NCBI RefSeq assembly: GCF_001709345.1
Contig: NZ_MDTQ01000001.1
Coordinates: 682,001 to 746,000, forward strand
Length of the DNA: 64,000 nt
From: Terasakiispira papahanaumokuakeensis
GTDB taxonomy: Bacteria; Pseudomonadota; Gammaproteobacteria; Pseudomonadales; Halomonadaceae
Direction of reading: 5' to 3'
Shown here in pieces: positions 58,723-64,000 of this stretch. Below the pieces are notes generated by a model. The model ran no database searches. It worked only from the letters and a program-made list of their open reading frames with translations, and was not told the DNA's origin. The translations under genes and the position numbers were made by a program. Position 1 is the first letter of the stretch; each line of letters begins with the position of its first letter.

Positions 58723-59508
58723 ATGGCTGCGTTGCAATTGAATAAACGTCACTTCAACGAAAGCAATAATGAAATCATTACTCACTCTGGTGATGCTGCT
58801 TTTGGGCACAGTGGTAATGACGAGTTTAAAGTGAATGGGGAGCAATTATCTTTCTGGGCTGGTGGTCAGGGAGATGATGTTTACTACTTGGAAGAATTCA
58901 ATGGTCTTGTATCTATTATAGAGAACCCTCATGATAGCAGTAATGATAAGTTAGCTGTTTCTGCGAGCTTGTTTGATATTAGTGGTTATAATGAAAATAG
59001 TAATTATTTTGCTGATGATCTGCAGGTTTATTCAGTAGATGATCAGCATCTTTTTATTAGAAGTGATTCCCATGATCAAAGCATTGTAATCGCCAATGGT
59101 ATGGATAACTTTGGTAACGTTGATTTTGTCCGCATGGTGGGTGAAAAGCATGTAGCAGAGATGAGTTCAAGCTTGGTTTTCGATAACTTGATCTCTAGTG
59201 ATCATTATATGGGCAATGTTTCCGCCTCAGAACTTGGTGCTAGCGATATTGCGAATGCGTTGGATGATGTGATTCATGAAGCACAGTTGACTTCTCAAAT
59301 TGAAAATAATCTGGCTTCTGAGAACTTAACTTGGGATGAATCAGTGGATTTTATCAAAGATAATATTGATAACCCCCAGGCGATCTATGTTGCGGCGAAT
59401 CTTTCTGATTTGAATACTGAAATGCTGGGTGTATTAGTCGGTGTTTCAACCGATACAGTGAACGAGTATTTTACTGCTAACGGTTTTGATCCTGCTGGGC
59501 TGGGTTAA
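58723..59508 (+). CDS. Small RTX-like calcium-binding-repeat protein B
   Basis: This 261-residue protein parallels the upstream one: FGHSGNDEF and AGGQGDDVYYLEEF are RTX-like units, followed by a matching pattern (DLQVYSVDDQHLFIRSD; ANGMDNFGNVDFVRM versus LDGMNSLSNIESIQF in protein A). Its last 80 residues are mostly helical and unlike protein A. AAGGAGA lies upstream. There is no signal peptide. The pair looks like diverged tandem duplicates and ends at a strong terminator just before the prophage. Function is unknown. Confidence 0.75.
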   Translation: MAALQLNKRHFNESNNEIITHSGDAAFGHSGNDEFKVNGEQLSFWAGGQGDDVYYLEEFNGLVSIIENPHDSSNDKLAVSASLFDISGYNENSNYFADDLQVYSVDDQHLFIRSDSHDQSIVIANGMDNFGNVDFVRMVGEKHVAEMSSSLVFDNLISSDHYMGNVSASELGASDIANALDDVIHEAQLTSQIENNLASENLTWDESVDFIKDNIDNPQAIYVAANLSDLNTEMLGVLVGVSTDTVNEYFTANGFDPAGLG

Positions 59509-59540
59509 TTAGCCCTAGTTTAGATCATAATCTGATCTCT

Positions 59541-59572
59541 AAAGCCGCTCTTTTCGGGGAGCGGCTTTTTTT
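59541..59572 (+). terminator. Terminator after the RTX-like pair
   Basis: AAAGCCGCTC and GAGCGGCTTT flank an eight-base loop, followed by seven T. Confidence 0.9.
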
Positions 59573-59630
59573 ATCTTTTGAGTAAACCATCACCATCACT
59601 TGGATATCATCATGGTGATGAGTTCAAGGC

Positions 59631-60338
59631 TTAATGGATTAAGCCTGAGTACCAAAAGACTTTACCAATGATGCGAATGCAGCGTTGTACATACTCACCA
59701 TCGAGGTCTTCATCCGGGTATTCGCTATGGTTGAGGCTGCGAATACGAATACCGCCCCCCGGTAGACGGTGAAGGATTTTGACCCTCAGCATGCCGTCGT
59801 GATCAATCGCATAGAGTGCGCCATCGCGTATAGTGGTTTCAGCCAGATTGACGCCCACGGTGCTGCCATCATAGAGCATGGGTTCCATGCTATTGCCGAC
59901 CACACTGACACAAGCGGCGTGTTCGGGTTGTACGTTCATCCGCCTGAGCGTGCTTTTGGAGAAGCGCAGCTTGAAACCATGATTTTCGACCACTTGTGTG
60001 GCGCCAGATCCTGCTGACAACTCAACCTCCCTGAAGAACGGTAGTTCAACCTCGTCTTGATCCAAAGGTGTGTGGCTATCCCATGTGGATAAATAGCCTG
60101 CCAATTGGGCTTCTGATTGGCCATTGGGGGCCTGAGGGCTACCCGTTCCAAATTGTAGCCACTCGACATTGACTTGTAATCGCTTGGCCAGCTCAGCCAC
60201 TCGGCTTGGCCGTGGCGCGTTGCGATCTGCTTCCCAGTGTTGGACTGACTGCGGTTTGACGCCTAAGGCCGCGGCCAGCTCCGACTGGTTGAGGCCCGCT
60301 TTTTCACGAGCTTGTTGGATTCTCTGACCTATCGACAT
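59631..60338 (-). CDS. Prophage repressor (CI/S24 LexA-like)
   Basis: The 235-residue product has an N-terminal XRE-type helix-turn-helix (QSELAAALGVKPQSVQHWEAD, about residues 17-36) and a C-terminal S24 self-cleavage domain with the nucleophile in GNSMEPML and a candidate Lys in RVKILHR. Such repressors hold lysogeny and are inactivated through RecA during SOS. ATG 60338 has AGGTGG upstream; the longer frame adds 16 residues without a ribosome-binding site. It is divergent from the early genes across an operator region. Confidence 0.93.
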   Translation of the reverse strand: MSIGQRIQQAREKAGLNQSELAAALGVKPQSVQHWEADRNAPRPSRVAELAKRLQVNVEWLQFGTGSPQAPNGQSEAQLAGYLSTWDSHTPLDQDEVELPFFREVELSAGSGATQVVENHGFKLRFSKSTLRRMNVQPEHAACVSVVGNSMEPMLYDGSTVGVNLAETTIRDGALYAIDHDGMLRVKILHRLPGGGIRIRSLNHSEYPDEDLDGEYVQRCIRIIGKVFWYSGLIH

Positions 60339-60392
60339 TACCCACCTGTATTTCAGATCACCATCGTGTATGGCGTTATGGTACAAGCCTGC

Positions 60393-60462
60393 CTTGCAAT
60401 ATTCACTGCAAGATGAGCTTGATATGATGGGTTTTATCTTGCATTATTGCAAGCATTGCTTG
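60393..60462. promoter_or_regulatory. Repressor operators and early rightward promoter
   Basis: Three inverted repeats share the half-site CTTGCA/TGCAAG: 60393-60412 (eight-base centre), 60438-60453 (four-base centre) and 60450-60462 (CAAGCA-T-TGCTTG). A promoter TTGATA (60419-60424) and CATTAT (60442-60447) with 17-base spacing lies among them, so repressor on the second operator would cover the -10 box. Confidence 0.75.
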
Positions 60463-60482
60463 TAATTGTGTGAGGTAATGAG

Positions 60483-60689
60483 ATGGAACAGCGACCCTTT
60501 AAAAGGCTGTTGGTCGGGGCCTTTGAGCATAAAAAAGCCCATTTATCGGTCGGTTTAAACCGGTGTGTTCTACGGTTGAATGGCGTTGATTGGGCGTGTT
60601 ACTGCGCATTACAAGAAATACTTGTTGTTATGTTTGCGGTCATGGCTTGTGTGGCGCTTTCCCTTGGGGCTTTAGGGGGTGCGCGATGA
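60483..60689 (+). CDS. Small membrane protein at the cro position
   Basis: This 68-residue ORF is the first gene of the rightward early operon, with GAGGTAATGAG before its ATG and a stop overlapping the next start (ATGA). The N-terminal 40 residues are basic and the C-terminus is a probable membrane helix (ILVVMFAVMACVALSLGAL). I see no helix-turn-helix, so it is not an obvious Cro. It could be a phage membrane peptide, or merely a leader coupling translation of the next gene. Confidence 0.5.
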   Translation: MEQRPFKRLLVGAFEHKKAHLSVGLNRCVLRLNGVDWACYCALQEILVVMFAVMACVALSLGALGGAR

Positions 60690-61738
60690 GCTGGGTGGCG
60701 ACGGCATGGGCAAGGCGACAGATGCGAACGGATCAAGCGGTTGATTTGTCGCCGGTTGATCGCTTGTTGCTGTTGTTACTGGCCGATACCGCGGATGAGT
60801 CAGCCATTTGCTGGCCCGGTGTGCGTCGCTTGGCTCATGAGTGTGGTTGCTCAATGCGCACGATACAGCGGCGCTTGCAGCACCTTGAACAAGCTGGATT
60901 TATCCTGCGCTCCCCTCGTCGAGAGGCCAGTGGTCGGCAGCAGAGCAATGTGTATCAGTTATTGATTAAGCCGCTTGCCAGCGAATCGGTAACGGGGATT
61001 GAACCGAAGACGGTGACACCTTGCCATGGAGCCCCTGACAAGTCTTTGTCAGGCCATGAATCACCATTGGAATCTCACTCGCTCTCTGCAGGTGCCGACA
61101 CAGTGTCGCCCTGGCAAAAACGATCGATGAGCCTGGAGTGGGAGCCTGATCTGACGCAGTTAACCGCACAGTTACAGCGCTCGGCCATTCCCGAGCCGGT
61201 CGCTTCGGCTTTGGCATCAGATCCAGAGTTAATCAATGCCTTTCGCTTGTACCACTTGGGCCAGCCGCGTGAAACCACCGCCAGTGGCTGGACATCCCTA
61301 TGCGCCAAATGGTTGTCCCGTGATTGGCAAGGTTTAGGACGACCGATGAGCCATGACGCTTTGCAGCGGGCCCGAGGCTGGTGCACGGCTGAACATACCG
61401 GAGGTGCTGATGAACAATATGCAAACCGTGGCGCAACGCGTCGCCAGCGAGATGACATCGAGCAAGCACTGGCCAACCCAGGAAGCCTCGAATGGGGCGA
61501 GTCCCTGTGGTCAGAACCTCAGTGGTCAGAATCTCAGAGGTCAGAACCTTGGGGATCAGAATCTCGGGGGTCAGAGCCTTTATGCCAAGAAGCCGCCCCA
61601 TGGACCTCAGGCGTCGTCGAATCAGGCCCAGATCAAACCGCTGGTGGATCAGTTGTTCACTCGGCTGGCGGCCCTGTTTCCCCGGCGTTGGTCGAGTGCC
61701 TTTTGCACCACACAAATGCTGAAGTTGGCGATGACTGA
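60686..61738 (+). CDS. Phage O-like replication protein with winged helix
   Basis: The 350-residue protein begins with a winged helix (LSPVDRLLLLLLADT, VRRLAHECGCSMRTIQRRLQ, about residues 18-75), as in phage replication initiators of the O/helix-turn-helix type, which bind the phage origin. The middle is unrecognised, and the last 110 residues overlap the following gene in another frame and include Trp/Ser/Glu-rich pentads (WSEPQ, WSESQ) encoded by a 15-base repeat. The role is inferred from the fold and the position before a P-like gene. Confidence 0.72.
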   Translation: MSWVATAWARRQMRTDQAVDLSPVDRLLLLLLADTADESAICWPGVRRLAHECGCSMRTIQRRLQHLEQAGFILRSPRREASGRQQSNVYQLLIKPLASESVTGIEPKTVTPCHGAPDKSLSGHESPLESHSLSAGADTVSPWQKRSMSLEWEPDLTQLTAQLQRSAIPEPVASALASDPELINAFRLYHLGQPRETTASGWTSLCAKWLSRDWQGLGRPMSHDALQRARGWCTAEHTGGADEQYANRGATRRQRDDIEQALANPGSLEWGESLWSEPQWSESQRSEPWGSESRGSEPLCQEAAPWTSGVVESGPDQTAGGSVVHSAGGPVSPALVECLLHHTNAEVGDD

Positions 61739-62327
61739 GCTGGCCTTGGAAATCGGACGCTGGCCTGTTTTGCCCTCAGTTGCGGTGCTCAATCGGGCGA
61801 TTAGCGAGATTCAGCAGCAGGGGAGTGAGTGGCCACCGTCTATTCCTCAACTGGCTGTGGCGCTACGTCCTCGCTTCAGTGATTTTGGAATGCCCGAGCC
61901 CGAGCAGGCCTGGCGTGAAGTCATCACGGATGCCGGTCGCGGAGAAAGTCGCCACTGGTCGCATCCTGCGGTGAAAGAGGCCGGCCGCTTGACGGGCTGG
62001 TTTGACCTGACACAGGCAACCTCGCAAACCCAGTTGAAGGGGGTTAAAGCGCGGTTTTTAAAGCATTACGACGTCTTGGGCGTTCGTGTGATGACGTTGG
62101 GGCAGGCTGAAGGTCAAGGGCTTTTGTCTCCAGCCTCGTTCTCTCAAGACCCGAGCGATGATCGCGAACAACAACGTTTGGCACTGACTCAGCAGCAAGT
62201 GCAGCAGCGTTGCCAAGCTCAGGGGTTGCCGATGCGGATGAGTGCCGAAGAGGCGTTTGCCCATTGGGAGCAGTTGGTCGCTTTGCCGCCTGCTCGCACG
62301 GCATCGGCCGTTAACCGTATTGAATAG
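61410..62327 (+). CDS. Phage P-like replication protein
   Basis: The 305-residue protein resembles lambda-P-type helicase loaders, with the helical core VDQLFTRLAALFPRRW and MTELALEIGRWPVLPS (about residues 78-130). ATG 61410 has a perfect GGAGGTG six bases upstream, so I prefer it even though it lies 329 bases inside the previous gene. The N-terminal 70 residues contain GQNLS, GQNLR, GQNLG, DQNLG pentads from a 15-base repeat. An internal ATG at 61732 next to the upstream stop is a less likely start because it would cut the core. Confidence 0.72.
   Translation: MNNMQTVAQRVASEMTSSKHWPTQEASNGASPCGQNLSGQNLRGQNLGDQNLGGQSLYAKKPPHGPQASSNQAQIKPLVDQLFTRLAALFPRRWSSAFCTTQMLKLAMTELALEIGRWPVLPSVAVLNRAISEIQQQGSEWPPSIPQLAVALRPRFSDFGMPEPEQAWREVITDAGRGESRHWSHPAVKEAGRLTGWFDLTQATSQTQLKGVKARFLKHYDVLGVRVMTLGQAEGQGLLSPASFSQDPSDDREQQRLALTQQQVQQRCQAQGLPMRMSAEEAFAHWEQLVALPPARTASAVNRIE
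61509..61583 (+). repeat. Five 15-base tandem units read in two frames
   Basis: GGTCAGAACCTCAGT and four diverged copies lie end to end. They encode GQNL-type pentads in the P-like gene and SEP/SES-type pentads in the O-like gene. Confidence 0.92.
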
Positions 62328-62338
62328 GAGGTGATCTG

Positions 62339-62629
62339 ATGAGATTACACACACGGGGGTCGACAGGGGCCTTCTATAAACGCCGAAAAACTCAGGAAAT
62401 TAGCATCTTGCAAGCGCTGAATGATGTCCCTGAGGGCATGACGCGCAGTGAGTTAGCGCAAGACTTGAAGCTGCGAGTGAGTTCAGTGTGTGGTCGTTGC
62501 CGAACACTCATAGATCACCATCTCGTTAGCGTCGAGCAGGTTCGCCACTGCCGCGTCAGCCAGCGTCGGGTTCAAGCATTAGTACTGACCGCTGAAGGCC
62601 AAGCCGCACTGAGTCAATACCGGCATTAA
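62339..62629 (+). CDS. Small winged-helix protein of the prophage
   Basis: The 96-residue product has a winged-helix pattern (SILQALNDVPEGMTRSELAQ, then a recognition helix SSVCGRCRTLIDHHL and a wing) like MarR-type or phage wHTH proteins, ending LVLTAEGQAAL. GGAGGTGATC precedes the ATG. It may regulate phage genes; the target is unknown. Confidence 0.65.
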   Translation: MRLHTRGSTGAFYKRRKTQEISILQALNDVPEGMTRSELAQDLKLRVSSVCGRCRTLIDHHLVSVEQVRHCRVSQRRVQALVLTAEGQAALSQYRH

Positions 62630-62676
62630 GTCGAGTTGATGAAGATACGCTCAAGCGCAGATTTTGGGAGGTTAGG

Positions 62677-63237
62677 ATGACAATACACAAGCGTTACACC
62701 CTGATGCTGGATGCGATGAGCTTGACTCAGTTGCAAGCTGAAATGCGTCATGACGATTGGCGAGCCCCATTGGCGCGTAAAGCCTTTGCGGAGCAGTTGC
62801 TGGCGATCCGGCTCGACACCTTGCTGGGCTATGATGAACCAGGTTGGCACAGTGTGAGCCCTTTATATGGCGCGATAGAATTTCAAGGCAGTTTACCTGA
62901 TGGATTACGGCAAAAGCCCAGTGATCGTGTGCTGCAAGCAGCGGATAGGATGCGTCAAATGACGCGCGCTGAAACACTGGCTGCACAGTTGATTGATCGG
63001 TTACCGGCCCGTCAACGCTTGGCTTTATTAATTGATGGATTGCGCCAACGTTATCAAATGACCCGTGCCGCCGCCTGTCAGCTAGAATCTTGGTCAAAAT
63101 TGGCAGGCCAGTTGCAGCTCTCGCGGTGGTTGACGCCGAAACAAATGAAACCCATGTCGCCTCAGCAAATGGGGGTATCGGTTGGGCAGGCGCGCCAACG
63201 TTTATCTGATGAGCTTGAGCTGCACCAAGCGGCCTAG
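62677..63237 (+). CDS. Possible late-gene regulator (Q-like)
   Basis: The 186-residue product is not clearly recognised. Residues 108-175 contain LPARQRLALLIDGLRQRYQM, TRAAACQLESW and a C-terminal helix VGQARQRLSDELELHQ, reminiscent of phage antitermination/late-regulator proteins of the Q/ArpU type. The position, last early gene before a promoter-terminator pair and a lysis cassette, is where lambdoid phages carry Q. GGGAGG lies upstream. I infer the role mostly from context. Confidence 0.5.
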   Translation: MTIHKRYTLMLDAMSLTQLQAEMRHDDWRAPLARKAFAEQLLAIRLDTLLGYDEPGWHSVSPLYGAIEFQGSLPDGLRQKPSDRVLQAADRMRQMTRAETLAAQLIDRLPARQRLALLIDGLRQRYQMTRAAACQLESWSKLAGQLQLSRWLTPKQMKPMSPQQMGVSVGQARQRLSDELELHQAA

Positions 63238-63255
63238 CGGGTTTCAAGAAAAATA

Positions 63256-63271
63256 CTGTATAAATATACAG
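63256..63271. promoter_or_regulatory. LexA (SOS) box
   Basis: CTGTATAAATATACAG fits the gammaproteobacterial LexA consensus (CTG, ten A/T-rich bases, CAG). It ends seven bases before the -35 box of the following promoter. Confidence 0.85.
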
Positions 63272-63278
63272 AAAATGC

Positions 63279-63307
63279 TTGACCCTTTTTTATCTCAGCG
63301 GCATAAT
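63279..63307 (+). promoter_or_regulatory. Predicted phage late promoter
   Basis: TTGACC and CATAAT are 17 bases apart, upstream of the lysis genes. The transcript would meet a terminator within about 40 bases, as at lambda pR'-tR'. Confidence 0.75.
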
Positions 63308-63328
63308 ATCTCTATCTTGTGATTCATA

Positions 63329-63360
63329 CGCCCCGACGGCCTAAGCCGTTGGGGCGTTTT
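63329..63360 (+). terminator. Terminator just after the late promoter
   Basis: CGCCCCgACGGC and GCCGTtGGGGCG form a stem with one mismatch and a four-base loop, followed by TTTT. Read-through into the lysis genes would need antitermination. Confidence 0.8.
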
Positions 63361-63408
63361 CGTTTCGAATCTTTGCTTTTTTCTACTGGTTTCATCCATG
63401 AGGTCCCC

Positions 63409-63627
63409 ATGACTGAATTACTGACGATCTCGACAGCGCACACCTTGGTGTTGGCGCTGGCGTCGCTCGTGCTCGTTCGGCTGGCCTTAATGCTGCTGGA
63501 TCGTGCAACGGGCCGCTCTTTCGCTCAAACGCTGGAGGTGATGCATGCCAATCCACTGGCGCTGTCTATTTATTATGGTTGCCGCTTTATTGGCGCCTGT
63601 TTGTTGGTCGGCCTCGCTATCGGATGA
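63409..63627 (+). CDS. Small two-helix membrane protein, possible holin
   Basis: This 72-residue protein has two likely membrane segments (TLVLALASLVLVRLALMLL and YYGCRFIGACLLVGLAIG) joined by a polar loop. Its position directly before a lytic transglycosylase suggests a holin or related lysis protein; I do not recognise the family. GAGGTCC precedes the ATG at 63409; the longer frame runs through the terminator. Confidence 0.65.
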   Translation: MTELLTISTAHTLVLALASLVLVRLALMLLDRATGRSFAQTLEVMHANPLALSIYYGCRFIGACLLVGLAIG

Positions 63628-64000
63628 TCAGTACGATGCCGCGATTCAGCAAGCGGTAAAGCGCTGGTGGCCTGGGGTCGATTGGCGCTTATGGAAGGCT
63701 CAGCTCTGGCAAGAAAGTCGATTTGATCCTGATGCCGTTTCGCCGGTAGGTGCTCGCGGGCTGGCGCAGTTTATGCCCGCCACCTGGGCTGACGTCAGTC
63801 AGCAAATGCAGATGGCCGGGCTCTCGGCCCACTTAGCAGAACCGGCAATCGAAGCGGGCGCTTTTTATATGGCGCGATTACGTCAAAATTGGTCGAGCCC
63901 GCGGCCCGAGCAAGACCGCCACTCTCTGGCGATGGCTTCTTATAACGCGGGCTTGGGCAACCTGCTCAAGGCTCAAAGGGCATGCGATGGGGCGCTGTTG
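63545..64000 (+). CDS. Lytic transglycosylase (partial, runs off the right edge)
   Basis: The first 152 residues show a signal-like N-terminus (LFIMVAALLAPVCWSAS) and an SLT-type transglycosylase domain with the catalytic Glu in QESRFDP, then GARGLAQFMPATW and MASYNAGLGN. Such enzymes cleave the glycan between MurNAc and GlcNAc. The start overlaps the preceding small gene by 83 bases and has GGAGG upstream. In this position it is the likely phage endolysin, with the signal sequence offering holin-independent export. Confidence 0.85.
   Translation, partial: MPIHWRCLFIMVAALLAPVCWSASLSDDQYDAAIQQAVKRWWPGVDWRLWKAQLWQESRFDPDAVSPVGARGLAQFMPATWADVSQQMQMAGLSAHLAEPAIEAGAFYMARLRQNWSSPRPEQDRHSLAMASYNAGLGNLLKAQRACDGALL

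Overview
The window looks like a gammaproteobacterial chromosome of moderate GC. The order murA-hisGDC-algW/degS, rplM-rpsI-petABC-sspAB, lpoA-yraN-diaA and a complete dcw cluster is the arrangement known from Pseudomonas and the Halomonadaceae/Oceanospirillales. I place it in that neighbourhood by gene order and protein resemblance only; the genus is not resolved.

Layout. 1-2629 (minus strand): kdsD, kdsC, lptC and the first codons of lptA (Kdo synthesis and LPS transport). 2927-6095 (plus): the mlaFEDCB lipid-transport operon, with an unannotated 36-codon ORF exactly filling the mlaF-mlaE gap. 6230-11007: ibaG, murA, hisG, hisD, hisC. 11152-15394: degS/algW, a Nif3-family gene, zapG and zapE. 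15723-20762: rplM-rpsI, the cytochrome bc1 genes petABC, sspAB. 20900-25369: diaA, yraN, lpoA (minus), rsmI, and the RNase P RNA. 25390-43551: rsmH, ftsL, ftsI, murE, murF, mraY, murD, ftsW, murG, murC, ddlB, ftsQ, ftsA, ftsZ, lpxC. mraZ is missing from its usual place.

After the lpxC terminator comes an accessory region. 43775-52577 is a type I-F CRISPR-Cas locus with cas3, csy1, csy2, csy3, csy4 and an array, but no cas1, and cas3 lacks the Cas2 domain normally fused to it. It should therefore interfere but not acquire spacers. The 394-base cas3-csy1 gap holds the most interesting signal: on the minus strand, two degenerate I-F repeats flank a 24-nt spacer-like segment and end in a terminator. 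The spacer matches 16 of its first 17 bases to a site with a correct CC PAM, directly against the -35 box of the inferred csy promoter, and the only mismatch is at position 12. This is what a crRNA-resembling autoregulatory guide (CreR type) would look like. The leader-distal array end has been rearranged with REP-like palindromes.

52871-56814 carries a LysR regulator, an AbgT-family transporter and an M20 amidohydrolase, followed by tRNA-Gly(CCC). 57778-59508 encodes two small RTX-like paralogues in AT-rich DNA. From 59631 to the right edge is one arm of a lambdoid prophage: CI/S24 repressor, operators, O-like and P-like replication genes that overlap heavily in two frames, a possible Q-like regulator, a LexA-boxed late promoter followed at once by a terminator, and a lysis cassette. 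No integrase is seen in this arm.
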